A stretch of 64,000 bases of DNA from Allomuricauda sp. (GCF_013911645.1 NZ_JACESV010000005.1:121677-185676), one strand, 5' to 3'. Counted from the stretch's first letter, positions 8,203-17,854 are shown. The notes: generated by a model not told the origin, from the letters alone. Translations and numbers: made by a program.

Positions 8203-11085
8203 ATGACAAAAAACGACCTTACCCGTTTGGGTTATCGTGCTTTTGGGGCAACCATTGTTCTTTTCTTGGCCTTTGCAGGGGCCATATATTCCCAATGCGC
8301 TGGAGAGGATAACATGCTTACGGTTTGCAACAAGTACGACGACATCAATAATAAAACTTTTGATTTATTCGCAAACCTTAACGGTACGCCCGATCCTGGC
8401 GGCACTTGGTCCACTCCAAATTCTGACAATGCTGGAGCTTTGGATACAAACACGGGAATCGTTAATCTTTGGAAAATTAATTATTCCGGTGAACATCAAT
8501 TTACGTATACCAATGAGGATTGTAATGAGTCTGCCACTATCACCCTTTACTTGGGCGGTTATGCAGGGGAAGACAATATTGATGGCAGTGCCAATGCATG
8601 CAGCGACAACCCTGCAGTTAATCTCTTTTCATTTCTTGGCAGCGATGTAGATGAGGTAATTCCCGATTTTAATGGTATTTGGGCGGAAGACCCCAATACC
8701 GAAACAGGCTTTTTATTCGGCAATCTTTTTGATGCACAAGCTGCGGGACCCGGTGAATACGTTTTTACATACACAGTTCCTGCTGTGGATGCGTGCCCAG
8801 GTATGCAATCCACCGTAAATTTGGAAGTGCACGAAGCCCCCAACTCCGGAGAACCTATAAATCTGGTTGTATGCACTACGGATGACCTATCAGGGTATAC
8901 CCATCTGGATTTAAACGATTTACTTAGCAATGAAGATGCAAATGGTATTTGGACGGAAGTCGGCACCGACCAAATTGATGATTTTACCGACCACTTTGTA
9001 AATGTGGAGGAAATCAATGCCAACCACGGATATGGGAGTTACAGCTTTACTTACACGGTACAACCCTCGCACCCTGTTTGTCCAGAACACTTTACCGAGG
9101 TTTTTATCATAATACTTCCAACACTTAGTGGTTCCATGGACTCCCAAAACTATTGTTCGGAAACGGACTATGAAGTTACCTTGAATTATGATGCTTCATT
9201 ATTGCCTCCAGGACAATATGAAATTGAATATAGCGTGGACAGTTCTGAAGGCATACAAAGCGACTTCACCAATATATCCCTGGAGAATGGAACAGGTACA
9301 TTCAACGTGTCTTCTTCACTAGTGCCGATTAATGAAACTATACAACTGAACATTATTGGTGTTATTGGCACTTTACCGGAACAGATAGTATGTAGCGATA
9401 TTAATGTCCCGCAAACCGAATTTCTGGTATCCAACCCAATTGCTTCTAGCGAAAATGTATGTCCAGATAATGCAATGGACATCCATTTGGAGAACATTTT
9501 GGACCCAATGGCCAATCCTTCCAACGAAGTGCACAACATAAATTACTCATTAACCCTTCCCGATAATTCTATTGAGAACTTATCGGAACAGAATGTTGCG
9601 TTTTCTGATGGTTCCGCCACATTTGAAATTCCTTCGGAACACTTAAACCTTTCTGGTCCATATACCGTGGAAATCACGGTAGAGGACAGCTATGAGATTG
9701 GTTGTACCATCAACACAGGAGTACAGATACTGCCTATTCCCGAAGAAATCGATTTGGATATTGCGGTGGACAATAACTGTGATGCAACATCCATTGATGT
9801 ACTTGTGAATGCCCCAACACTTCCCAACGGGAGTTACACCATAGATTACGAAGTAATTGAACAAAACACCCAGTCAATCTTAACGGACAATACCATCAAC
9901 TTTGGTGGAGGTGTCGCTGTTTATGGTATCGACATTGCCAATCTTCCTGATGGAGATTACATCGTAGTATTGAAAAGCACCCAAGATGATTCAACACCCT
10001 GTAGACTACAATTTGAATTTGAGCTACAGGAAGGATTTTCCATTGGTGGGGAACCTATTGTAGTAGAAGCAGACGAGCAACAATCCTTTTGCCTTAATGA
10101 AGGTGTTCCAACATTGGAAGACATCAATGTCAGCACTACGGGTTCCATCGCATTTTACCCAACCGTTGATAGTCAAGAAGCTTTACCGATTACCACACCT
10201 TTAGAAAATGGAGAAGATTACTACATCATTAGCTCCGATGAAAACAACAATTGCGCCAGTGAGGAGAGAACTAGGGTACACGTATCACTGTTAATGGCAG
10301 ATACCCCAACTGCAAACGAAACAGTTCCAATTCTTTGTGCATCGGAAAACTTCACCTTGGCAGATTTGGAAATAGCCACACCAAATGGTGAAAGTATTGT
10401 TTGGTACGATACCGATTCAGGAGGAACCCCTTTGTCTCCTGACGAAATTCTTGTTGATGGACAATCCTACTTTGCTGCCGGACAATTGGATGGATTTTGT
10501 GAAAGCGACACCAGATTGGAAATTACACCAATAGTGGTTCAACCGCCATTGCCCGATTTAATTTCCGATGAACTCTTGGTCTGTGCGCTGGACAACCCGA
10601 CCGTGGCAGAACTGAAAAATCTTGAAAATGCCATCGAGGCCGAAGTGGAATGGTTCAATGTTGCCGAAGGAGGCATAGCACTGCCCAGTTACGAACTTTT
10701 GGAGGACGATACTGTTTACTACGCCCAGAGTTACGATATTGAAACTGGATGTATCAACACAAATCGGGTTCCCGTAACGGTCGACCTGAACAATTGTGAC
10801 CCAGAAAAGTATGGCTTTTTTATTCCAGACGCATTTTCTCCCAACAACGATGGCAGAAACGATACTTACTACATTCCCAATATTGAAATTATCTTCCCCG
10901 GTTTCACCTTGGAAATCTTTAACAGATATGGAAACTCGCTATTTAAGGGCAATGTATCCAAGCCTGCCTGGGACGGTACAGGGCCGGGCGGAAAAACCGT
11001 TCCCAACGGGGTCTACTTCTATATTATAAACTTCAACCGAGAAGGATACGACCCAAAACAAGGAAGATTATACCTAAACCGATAA
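8203..11085 (+). CDS. Large secreted adhesin-like protein with T9SS type B (CHU_C) sorting domain
   Basis: 960 aa from the ATG at 8203 (an in-frame TTG at 8173 is possible). An N-terminal hydrophobic signal (TIVLFLAFAGAIYSQ) is followed by repeated beta-sandwich modules of about 80-100 residues, with recurring Cys and acidic loops (for example CSDNPAVNLFSFL, VCTTDDLSGYTHL, FCLNEGVPTLEDI). The last about 90 residues are the gliding-motility-associated C-terminal domain: FFIPDAFSPNNDGRNDTYYI, LEIFNRYGNSLF, WDGTGPGGKTVPNGVYFYII. Known: such type B domains direct secretion by the type IX system and require SprF-like partners. Neighbours fit this, with a PorP/SprF-like gene 12 bases downstream and then an OmpA-family gene. 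A surface adhesin role is inferred. Confidence 0.9.
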   Translation: MTKNDLTRLGYRAFGATIVLFLAFAGAIYSQCAGEDNMLTVCNKYDDINNKTFDLFANLNGTPDPGGTWSTPNSDNAGALDTNTGIVNLWKINYSGEHQFTYTNEDCNESATITLYLGGYAGEDNIDGSANACSDNPAVNLFSFLGSDVDEVIPDFNGIWAEDPNTETGFLFGNLFDAQAAGPGEYVFTYTVPAVDACPGMQSTVNLEVHEAPNSGEPINLVVCTTDDLSGYTHLDLNDLLSNEDANGIWTEVGTDQIDDFTDHFVNVEEINANHGYGSYSFTYTVQPSHPVCPEHFTEVFIIILPTLSGSMDSQNYCSETDYEVTLNYDASLLPPGQYEIEYSVDSSEGIQSDFTNISLENGTGTFNVSSSLVPINETIQLNIIGVIGTLPEQIVCSDINVPQTEFLVSNPIASSENVCPDNAMDIHLENILDPMANPSNEVHNINYSLTLPDNSIENLSEQNVAFSDGSATFEIPSEHLNLSGPYTVEITVEDSYEIGCTINTGVQILPIPEEIDLDIAVDNNCDATSIDVLVNAPTLPNGSYTIDYEVIEQNTQSILTDNTINFGGGVAVYGIDIANLPDGDYIVVLKSTQDDSTPCRLQFEFELQEGFSIGGEPIVVEADEQQSFCLNEGVPTLEDINVSTTGSIAFYPTVDSQEALPITTPLENGEDYYIISSDENNNCASEERTRVHVSLLMADTPTANETVPILCASENFTLADLEIATPNGESIVWYDTDSGGTPLSPDEILVDGQSYFAAGQLDGFCESDTRLEITPIVVQPPLPDLISDELLVCALDNPTVAELKNLENAIEAEVEWFNVAEGGIALPSYELLEDDTVYYAQSYDIETGCINTNRVPVTVDLNNCDPEKYGFFIPDAFSPNNDGRNDTYYIPNIEIIFPGFTLEIFNRYGNSLFKGNVSKPAWDGTGPGGKTVPNGVYFYIINFNREGYDPKQGRLYLNR

Positions 11086-11097
11086 GCAAGTAAATCC

Positions 11098-12033
11098 ATG
11101 AAAAGAATACAAGCCCTTTTGTTGTTTTTGTTGTGTTCATTGGGCGCAAAATCGCAACAAGACCCCCAGTACACCCAATATATGTACAACTTGAGCATCA
11201 TTAATCCAGCATACACCACCAATGAAAAAGGCCTTATAAACTTTGGAGCACTATACAGGTCGCAATGGCAAAATGTTGAGGGCGCCCCAGAAACATTGAC
11301 CTTTTTTGCCCATGCTACCTTGAGCAATAAAGTGGAAACGGGAATATCTATTATTAAGGATGACATTGGGGATGGCGTACTTTCGGAAAACAATATAAAT
11401 GCGGATTTTGCTTACACCTTACAACTGGACAATCACAGTAATTTGGCGCTGGGGCTAAAAGGGGGCATAACCACTTTCGAAACCAATTTCAACGACCTTA
11501 AACTACCGGAATTCCAAGACGACGATGCTTTTAATGAAAACATAAACAGTGTTTTCCCCAATGTCGGGGTAGGCGTTTTCTACAACAGGCCCAACTTTTA
11601 TGCGGGCATTTCAGCTCCAAACCTACTCACATCCAAACATATTGATAACCAAGATGGGGTAAAAAGAATAGGTTCCGAAGAAATACATCTGTTTTTCACT
11701 TCGGGCTATGTGTACACCATAAACCCGGACTTGAAGATAAAACCTTCAGTGATGACCAAAATGGTGGAAGGTTCGCCCATTTCTTTGGACACCTCTATCA
11801 ATATGTTGTTCCATAATAAGTTCGAAGGTGGTCTTTCCTACAGATGGGATGATGCTGTGAGTGCCATGTTCAATGTTTCGGTAATGCCTGCCATTAGAAT
11901 TGGCTACGCTTACGACTATACCCTCTCCAACTTGGGAAGCTTCAGTTCCGGGTCACACGAAATCTTTGCCCTTTTCGACCTCGACCTGCTAGGACTTAAA
12001 AAAGGATATGATAAATCCCCCAGATTCTACTAA
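11098..12033 (+). CDS. PorP/SprF family type IX secretion membrane protein
   Basis: 311 aa with a signal peptide (MKRIQALLLFLLCSLGAKSQ). Immediately after it is the family signature DPQYTQYMYN and NPAY, then GLINFGALYRSQW. The rest forms amphipathic strands of an outer-membrane barrel, ending FALFDLDLLGLKKGYDKSPRFY. Members act with the T9SS and are needed for secretion or attachment of type B C-terminal-domain cargo (SprF for SprB in Flavobacterium johnsoniae). The upstream gene encodes exactly such cargo, and the downstream OmpA-family gene starts 4 bases after its stop, so all three are one operon. It is one of many paralogues expected in the genome, hence no symbol. Confidence 0.92.
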   Translation: MKRIQALLLFLLCSLGAKSQQDPQYTQYMYNLSIINPAYTTNEKGLINFGALYRSQWQNVEGAPETLTFFAHATLSNKVETGISIIKDDIGDGVLSENNINADFAYTLQLDNHSNLALGLKGGITTFETNFNDLKLPEFQDDDAFNENINSVFPNVGVGVFYNRPNFYAGISAPNLLTSKHIDNQDGVKRIGSEEIHLFFTSGYVYTINPDLKIKPSVMTKMVEGSPISLDTSINMLFHNKFEGGLSYRWDDAVSAMFNVSVMPAIRIGYAYDYTLSNLGSFSSGSHEIFALFDLDLLGLKKGYDKSPRFY

Positions 12034-12037
12034 AATT

Positions 12038-14038
12038 ATGAAAAGAGTACTTTTTATCATATTGATTAGCCTACAGCCCGTTCTGGCACAGCAAGAACTG
12101 GAACGCGCCAACACCTATTTCGAAAGAGCTTTTTATAGTGATGCAATACCACTTTATGAGCAATTATTATCAACCAATCAAAGCCAACAAGTTTTACAAA
12201 ACCTGGCAGATGCCTATTACCGAACCTACAACATGCATTCCGCTGCAAGATGGTACAAGACCTTAACCTCAAGGTCGGGCAAAAATGTTGATGCTTCCTA
12301 TTATTTCAAGCTTAACCAATCTTTAAAGGCCATAGGCAAGTATCAAGAAGCTGAAAAAGCATTGCAAGAATATTATCAGCGTTTGGGAGATTCGGTATCA
12401 ATCAACAATATGAGGCAAAACAGTCTATACCTTAACAATATTGAAGCTATTGGAGATAGATTTACCATTCAAAACCTCCCATTGAATACAGCCGCTTCGG
12501 AATTCGCCGCCATGCAAATCGATTCCAACTTGATTTACACCGCGGCCAAAAAAAAGAACGCATCATTAAAAAAAGTATATCGATGGAACAATCAAAACTA
12601 TCTGGATATTTATACCCACCCCATGGATAAAATCAACCAAAATGATAGTTTTAGCAAAAGCCTTCCCGGTAAGGTAAACACCAAAATGCACGAGGGGACT
12701 TTTGCCATGACCAAAGACCGAAAAACAATTTATTTTACCCGAAATAATTTTATTAAAGGAAGGAAAAGAACGGACGACAAGAAGATTTCCAATCTAAAAT
12801 TGTACAAAGCAGAGTGGTCTGGCAAAGAATGGTCGAATATTACGGAATTGCCTTTCAATAGTGACGACCATTCCACCGAGCATCCAGCGTTGAGCCATGA
12901 TGAGACCAAACTTTACTTTTCCTCCGACCGTCCTGGCGGTTACGGTTCATTTGATCTGTATAGCGTGGATATCATTTCCGATGGATCTTACAGCAATCCA
13001 GCGAATCTCGGACCATCCATCAATACGGACAAGAAGGAACAGTTCCCCTTTTTGGATGCACAAAACAATCTTTACTTTGCCTCAAATGGCCATCCAGGAT
13101 TTGGTCTTCTGGATATTTTTATTTCCAAATACAAATCTGGAAGCCATGAAAAACCTGATAACGTAGGGTTGCCAGTAAATAGTGGATATGATGATTTTGC
13201 CATTTCGTTCCACACGCCAAAAAAAGGATATTTCTCATCCAATCGACCATCTGGCAAGGGCAGTGATGATATCTATTCCTTCACCGAGACCAAACCGCTT
13301 GTAATTGAAGAATGCCAACAATTCATTGCCGGGACACTTACCGATAAATTGACCAAACAACCCATTGCAAACGGGACCATCAAATTAATTGACAGCCAAG
13401 GAAATGTTTTGAAAGAAATCCAAACGGATGAAAAAGCTATGTTCAATTTTAAAATTGATTGTGCATCAAACTATACCCTATTTGGCAACAAAGATGGATA
13501 TCAGAATAACTCAAAAAACATACAAAGCACCAAAGAGCGTGATAAAACCTTGGATGGCTCCTTGCAATTGACATTAAACATTCCACAAAAAGAGAAAAGC
13601 CCCTCAAAAGAAACAGAGGAAGACAAAATAGCAAGGCTCGTAAACGAAGACGATGCCCTTATGCAGAAAAATGACAGGATTTTTATAAAAACCCAACAAA
13701 TACATTTTGATTACAACCTTTGGTACTTAAGAAAAGATGTAAGAAATAGATTGGGAATAGTTGTGAGGACCATGAAAAAATACCCAAACATAAAAATTGA
13801 AGTCGGAACACATACTGATAATAGGGGAAATGAGAGTTACAATCTGGGGCTATCACAAAAACGAGCCAACTCGGTAAAAGATTTTTTAATTGAAAACGGT
13901 ATAGATAAAAATAGAGTGGTCGCCAAGGGATATGGAGAATCCGAACCTCTGGTTGAATGTAAAACAGAAAATGATTGCAGTGAGCAAGACCACGAGCAAA
14001 ATAGGAGATGTGAATTCACTATTTTGGAATGGAATTAA
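12038..14038 (+). CDS. OmpA family protein with TPR, PD40 repeats and peptidoglycan-binding domain (PorE-like)
   Basis: 666 aa from the ATG at 12038, which gives a proper signal peptide (MKRVLFIILISLQPVLAQ); an in-frame ATG at 12008 inside the upstream gene is less likely. Domains in order: TPR-like helices (ANTYFERAFYSDAIPLYEQL), three or more PD40/WD40-like blades (YFSSDRPGGYGSFDLY, YFASNGHPGFGLLDIF, YFSSNRPSGKGSDDIY), a carboxypeptidase-regulatory-like beta domain (IANGTIKLIDSQGNVL), and an OmpA domain (IEVGTHTDNRGNESYNLGLS, KRANSVKDFL, KGYGESEP). The architecture matches PorE-type proteins that tie T9SS parts to peptidoglycan. It is the third gene of the adhesin-SprF-OmpA operon. Confidence 0.9.
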   Translation: MKRVLFIILISLQPVLAQQELERANTYFERAFYSDAIPLYEQLLSTNQSQQVLQNLADAYYRTYNMHSAARWYKTLTSRSGKNVDASYYFKLNQSLKAIGKYQEAEKALQEYYQRLGDSVSINNMRQNSLYLNNIEAIGDRFTIQNLPLNTAASEFAAMQIDSNLIYTAAKKKNASLKKVYRWNNQNYLDIYTHPMDKINQNDSFSKSLPGKVNTKMHEGTFAMTKDRKTIYFTRNNFIKGRKRTDDKKISNLKLYKAEWSGKEWSNITELPFNSDDHSTEHPALSHDETKLYFSSDRPGGYGSFDLYSVDIISDGSYSNPANLGPSINTDKKEQFPFLDAQNNLYFASNGHPGFGLLDIFISKYKSGSHEKPDNVGLPVNSGYDDFAISFHTPKKGYFSSNRPSGKGSDDIYSFTETKPLVIEECQQFIAGTLTDKLTKQPIANGTIKLIDSQGNVLKEIQTDEKAMFNFKIDCASNYTLFGNKDGYQNNSKNIQSTKERDKTLDGSLQLTLNIPQKEKSPSKETEEDKIARLVNEDDALMQKNDRIFIKTQQIHFDYNLWYLRKDVRNRLGIVVRTMKKYPNIKIEVGTHTDNRGNESYNLGLSQKRANSVKDFLIENGIDKNRVVAKGYGESEPLVECKTENDCSEQDHEQNRRCEFTILEWN

Positions 14039-14109
14039 CCGGATGAACAAATTATCCTTTCGGCTATAATTTTATTTAAGTTATTGCTATTTTTCCATAA
14101 AATAGCACA

Positions 14110-14421
14110 ATGAACCTATCAGAGATCAAACCTAAGGAAATAATGCCCGGCTACCACGGAAAATTGGTGCACGGCGAACGCATGAGCTGGGTATTTTGGG
14201 ATGTGGAAAAAGATGCAGAAGTACCCGAACACCAACACGATCATGAACAGATCATGCACGTAGTAGAAGGCGCTTTTGAGTTTACCTTGAATGGCGAAAA
14301 AAACACGTATGGACCGGGCGATGTAGTGATTATTCCATCCAACGCCCCGCATAGCGGAAAAGCATTGACACCCTGCAAATTAATGGATATTTTTAGCCCC
14401 GTTCGGGAAGAATATAGATAA
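14110..14421 (+). CDS. Cupin domain protein
   Basis: 103 aa single-domain cupin. Motif 1 is visible as PEHQHDHEQIMHVVEGAFEF (His-His-Glu metal ligands) and motif 2 as GPGDVVIIPSNAPHSGKAL with the third His. Such small cupins bind a metal and are often isomerases, dioxygenases or sensor-like proteins; the substrate cannot be read from sequence. The stop is 2 bases before the start of the SDR gene, so the two form an operon and may act in one catabolic step. Confidence 0.85.
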   Translation: MNLSEIKPKEIMPGYHGKLVHGERMSWVFWDVEKDAEVPEHQHDHEQIMHVVEGAFEFTLNGEKNTYGPGDVVIIPSNAPHSGKALTPCKLMDIFSPVREEYR

Positions 14422-14423
14422 GC

Positions 14424-15209
14424 ATGAACATTTCACTCAAAGGAAAAAATGCCCTTGTGGGCGGAAGCAGCAAAGGCATTGGAGAAGCCATCGCCCGGCA
14501 ATTGGCCGAAAGCGGGGCCAGTGTGACCCTAATGGCCCGTAGCGAAGAACGTATGCAGGCCATTGTGGAAGAAATGGATACAAGTCAAGGACAAAAACAC
14601 CAATATTTAGTGGTCGATTTTTCCGATTTTGAAACGTACAAATCCACTATTTCCACTTTTTTTGAACACAACACCATCGATATCTTGGTGAACAACACCC
14701 AAGGTCCCGAAGGTGGTGGGGCATTGGAAAAGAATGTTGAGGATTATCAGAAAGCTTTTGATCTTTTATTTAAATCGGTTGTTTTTACCACAGAACTGGC
14801 CTTAAAGTACATGCAAAAAAACCAATGGGGCAGGATCATCAACATTGCCTCCATTTCTGTCAAAGAGCCGTTAAATTATTTGGCATTATCCAATACCATT
14901 CGAGCTGCTGTGGTTACATGGGCAAAAAGTCTGGCTTACGATGTGGCCAAAGATGGTATTACGGTAAACAGTACCTTAACTGGTTATTTCGACACGGACC
15001 GAATTGCCCAATTGAACGCCAAAAAAGCTGAAAAATTAGGAATTTCCCCAGATGAGGTGCGTGCCAACATGGAAGAACAGGTTCCTGTAAAACGGATAGG
15101 CGACCCTAAGGAGTATGGTTATTTAGTGGCATTTTTGGCTTCGGAACAAGCCGCTTTCATTACCGGAACCAATATTCCTATTGATGGAGGACTGCTAAAA
15201 TCTCTTTAA
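14424..15209 (+). CDS. Atypical short-chain dehydrogenase/reductase
   Basis: 261 aa Rossmann-fold SDR. The cofactor motif is GGSSKGIGEAIA (near residue 13) with NNTQGPEG where NNAG is usual. The catalytic Ser is in IINIASISVKEP, but the next motif is NYLALSNTIRAAVVTWAKSL: the Tyr is present but the expected YxxxK lysine is not at +4. This resembles the FabG-like branch lacking a standard YxxxK (LVLSN-type), so activity may differ from a classic reductase. The C-terminal ITGTNIPIDGG is standard. It is coupled to the cupin gene 2 bases upstream. Confidence 0.85.
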   Translation: MNISLKGKNALVGGSSKGIGEAIARQLAESGASVTLMARSEERMQAIVEEMDTSQGQKHQYLVVDFSDFETYKSTISTFFEHNTIDILVNNTQGPEGGGALEKNVEDYQKAFDLLFKSVVFTTELALKYMQKNQWGRIINIASISVKEPLNYLALSNTIRAAVVTWAKSLAYDVAKDGITVNSTLTGYFDTDRIAQLNAKKAEKLGISPDEVRANMEEQVPVKRIGDPKEYGYLVAFLASEQAAFITGTNIPIDGGLLKSL

Positions 15210-15302
15210 AAAACTGATTTATAACAAATTAAACCCTATAAAAACTATCAGATATTCATTTTTTGAATACTTTTATTGAGTAACCAATAAAAATTCAACT
15301 CT

Positions 15303-15680
15303 ATGAATTCAAAAGTTTTTTTGGTGGTCCGCATACTTTTGGGGCTTTTTGTCCTAGTGTTCGGACTAAACAAGTTTTTAAACTTTCTACCTGCGGGTGG
15401 CGAAATGCCCGAAGCGGTCATGAACTATTTTGGTGCCCTGTCATCCACTTACACCCTAAAATTAGTGGCCGTGGTCGAGGTATTGACCGGGCTTGCCCTG
15501 ATCTTTAACAAGTATGGCGCCCTCATGGCGTTAATTTTGATGAGCGTTGCCGTAAACGCTGTTTTGTTCCACATCACGCTCTCGCCAGATGGCCTCCCCC
15601 CCGCTCTTGCCCTACTGATATTGAACATTGCTGTTCTATATGGATACAAGGATAGGTATAAGGAACTTTTAAGGGCTTAA
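15303..15680 (+). CDS. DoxX-like small membrane protein
   Basis: 125 aa with four predicted membrane helices (VFLVVRILLGLFVLVFGLNK, TYTLKLVAVVEVLTGLALIF, a third in the LMALILMSVAVNAVLFHITL region, a fourth in ALALLILNIAVLYG). The GLNKFLNFLP loop after helix 1 is typical of the DoxX/SURF4-like family. Function in this family is unsettled; some members affect redox balance or quinone oxidation. It stands alone between the SDR gene (93 bases) and a palindromic repeat before the convergent LytTR regulator. Confidence 0.85.
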   Translation: MNSKVFLVVRILLGLFVLVFGLNKFLNFLPAGGEMPEAVMNYFGALSSTYTLKLVAVVEVLTGLALIFNKYGALMALILMSVAVNAVLFHITLSPDGLPPALALLILNIAVLYGYKDRYKELLRA

Positions 15681-15698
15681 AACAAAAAGACATCTTTC

Positions 15699-15771
15699 TG
15701 TCAATTCGAGCGCAGTCGATAATCCTTTGAACCCTGATAATCAATAGGTTTCGACTGCGCTCAACCTGACA
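15699..15771. repeat. REP-like palindromic element (GACTGCGCTC family)
   Basis: Inverted arms of 21 and 23 bases (15699-15719 and 15749-15771) flank a 29-base loop. Their core TTCGAGCGCAGTCGA / TCGACTGCGCTCAA is a dispersed intergenic palindrome common in Flavobacteriaceae. A single arm recurs at 47054-47075, and a diverged form (GAGCCGAAGGGCTCAACATGACA) lies inside the repeat blocks at 33.7, 33.9 and 35.3 kb. It sits between convergent genes and could also act as a bidirectional terminator. Confidence 0.75.
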
Positions 15772-15808
15772 AGACCCAAGTTCCAATACTTTTTAAACCA
15801 TTTTCTTA

Positions 15809-16534
15809 TTATAAACTCATACGATCTTTAAAAATGTAGGATTGTCTGCGGGACACCTCCACTTCTTCTCCGTTTTTTAGGGTAAGCTTTAGTTTACCAT
15901 TGAACCATGGTACCACATTTTCTATATAGTTGGTATTGACAATTTGCTGACGGTTCGCCCTAAAAAAAGAATCTTCCGGCAATTTTTCCTCTACTTGGTT
16001 AAGTGACTTGTACAACATGGGTTTCTTGTCATCAAAGAATACACGGGTGTAATTGCCCACAATTTCGAACAAGGAAATATCGCCTATCTTCACCAACCAA
16101 CAAGATTCGCCATCCTTTATAAAAATTTGACTGTTCTCCGTCAGTTTTTTATCCGTGGATGTGTTTTCCTGTTTGGACGCCATCTTGGCGCGAACCTTTT
16201 CCAGAGCCATATCAAAGCGTTTATTGCTAACGGGCTTTAGCAAATAATCCAAGGCATTGTATTCAAAGGATTTTATGGCATACTCGTCGTAGGCCGTGGT
16301 AAAAACGGTAATTGGAACGTCGTCCAGCATCTCCAAAAGGTCAAAACCATCCTTCTCGGGCATATTGATGTCGAGGAACAATAAATCCGGGGATTCGGAA
16401 TCGATAAGTTCCGCACCTTCATCTACGTTGCTTGCTTCTCCCACCAACTCTAAATCATCGTGTAATTTAATGAGTTCCTTGAGCTCATTACGAGCCAATC
16501 TGGAGTCTTCAACTATTACCGCTCTGATCTTCAT
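15809..16534 (-). CDS. LytTR-type response regulator
   Basis: 241 aa. The receiver domain (1-120) has the acidic pocket IVEDS and the phosphoacceptor Asp in PDLLFLDINMPEKDG, plus FTTAY and the DYLLKPV lysine. The C-terminal LytTR DNA-binding domain includes FFRANRQQIVN, LTLKNGEEVEVSRRQ and the final YIFKDRM. Such regulators bind pairs of short direct repeats about 21 bp apart. The upstream kinase gene overlaps its start by 4 bases, making a LytS/LytR-type pair. Candidate target repeats in this window lie at 36444 and 47679, though another LytTR protein elsewhere could use them. Confidence 0.92.
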   Translation of the reverse strand: MKIRAVIVEDSRLARNELKELIKLHDDLELVGEASNVDEGAELIDSESPDLLFLDINMPEKDGFDLLEMLDDVPITVFTTAYDEYAIKSFEYNALDYLLKPVSNKRFDMALEKVRAKMASKQENTSTDKKLTENSQIFIKDGESCWLVKIGDISLFEIVGNYTRVFFDDKKPMLYKSLNQVEEKLPEDSFFRANRQQIVNTNYIENVVPWFNGKLKLTLKNGEEVEVSRRQSYIFKDRMSL

Positions 16535-17589
16535 GCCAAGGGAATTATGATTTGTGCCACTACTTCATCCGATACTTCTTCCAATTTAAAGGACGCACTA
16601 TCGGCATACAACAACTTTAAGCGCTGTTCGATGTTTTTCAATCCCAGTTTGGTGGAATCCTTCGAAATATTCAGTTTTCCCGTATTCCGCACCTCAATAA
16701 ACAAATCGTTGTTCTTCTTGAAGATGGCCAACAGAATCCGGCCTCCATTTTTAAGGTTGGAAATACCGTGCTTGACTGCATTTTCTATCAGTAATTGAAT
16801 GATCATGGGCGGAATCCTAAGGTCCAATGTATTCTCCTCTACCTGTTTTACAAACTCCAAACGATCCTCGAACTGTATTTTAGACAGGTCGATATAGTTA
16901 TCCACTACCTCCAATTCTTCACGAACGGGGATATCGTTAATGTTGTTCTTAGTAAGGGAGTATCGAATAATCTCGGAGAGCTTGGTGAGCATTTCCCTAG
17001 ATTTTTCCACATCTTCCAGCATTAAACCACGTATATTGTTGAGGCTATTGAACATAAAGTGTGGGTTGATTTGTCCTTTTAAGGTGTTTAACTGAGCTTG
17101 TTTCAAGCTAGTGTTCAACTCCAACCGCTCTATCCTGTTCTGATTTAGTTTTAAAAGCAGTTTGATGACCAAATAGGTAATTGCCCAAGCCCCGACCAAA
17201 AAGACCGAATTAAGTACTTGCACCATGATTTTGTCATAGCCTTCGAACATGTGCAATTCCGTCTCTGTCAGTTCTGGACCAAATTTTATGTAGATATATC
17301 CGAAAAATACATTTAAAAGCCCAAAAATTGTAGAAGCCACCAAGGTGGACACAATAATTTTAATGACTTCTTTGCCTCCGAAAGAATCAAAATGTACATT
17401 TCTTTTAAGGTACCAGCGCAGCATCGAAGTGGAGAAAATACCTATAAAAATTCCGACGACCACCGAAAAAATGGTCATCTCTATACTAATATTCTGGGGA
17501 ATCAACGCTGCTATGGAGTTAATAAAACCCCACCCCAATAATTGAAGGGTCCAAAATGCTATATTTCTTTTACGAGAACTTAATTCCAT
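16531..17589 (-). CDS. LytS/YehU-type sensor histidine kinase
   Basis: 352 aa. Four N-terminal membrane helices lie in residues 10-150 (for example FWTLQLLGWGFINSIAALIP, MTIFSVVVGIFIGIFSTSML). The His_kinase domain has the H-box INPHFMFNSLNNIRGLM, and the ATPase domain has PPMIIQLLIENAVKHGI with a Gly-rich TKLGLKNIEQRLKLLY end. No extracellular sensor domain is obvious, so sensing is probably within the membrane. The 4-base overlap with the LytTR regulator gene shows they are a two-component pair. Confidence 0.92.
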   Translation of the reverse strand: MELSSRKRNIAFWTLQLLGWGFINSIAALIPQNISIEMTIFSVVVGIFIGIFSTSMLRWYLKRNVHFDSFGGKEVIKIIVSTLVASTIFGLLNVFFGYIYIKFGPELTETELHMFEGYDKIMVQVLNSVFLVGAWAITYLVIKLLLKLNQNRIERLELNTSLKQAQLNTLKGQINPHFMFNSLNNIRGLMLEDVEKSREMLTKLSEIIRYSLTKNNINDIPVREELEVVDNYIDLSKIQFEDRLEFVKQVEENTLDLRIPPMIIQLLIENAVKHGISNLKNGGRILLAIFKKNNDLFIEVRNTGKLNISKDSTKLGLKNIEQRLKLLYADSASFKLEEVSDEVVAQIIIPLA

Positions 17590-17644
17590 TCCATTGGGCC
17601 AGATTTGCCCAAATTTACATTAAACCAATACAGTATTGGCTATA

Positions 17645-17854
17645 CTAGGGTTTTTGTACCGATTTTCTTTTAAAAGGGTTGCAACACGCCTTTTTCTGAG
17701 GTAGAAATGCAATCCACATCATGGTTATGCCCGAATAGAAAAATGGAAAGTATTCCATGTATTCCCACGCATTGAATCTTCCGAAAACCCCTATTAGTAA
17801 GCTAAGGATCCCCATGGCAAAAACAACTTTTTGTGTTGTGTTCAGCTTTCTCAT
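17645..17854 (-). CDS. Small membrane protein, function unknown
   Basis: 69 aa. Two hydrophobic helices are visible (TQKVVFAMGILSLLIGVFG and MEYFPFFYSGITMMWIAFL) with a basic Cys-containing tail (KKACCNPFKRKS). It begins MRKLNTTQK at 17854 and lies 55 bases upstream of the histidine kinase gene on the same strand, so it may be co-transcribed with the two-component system. I do not recognise a family. Confidence 0.6.
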   Translation of the reverse strand: MRKLNTTQKVVFAMGILSLLIGVFGRFNAWEYMEYFPFFYSGITMMWIAFLPQKKACCNPFKRKSVQKP

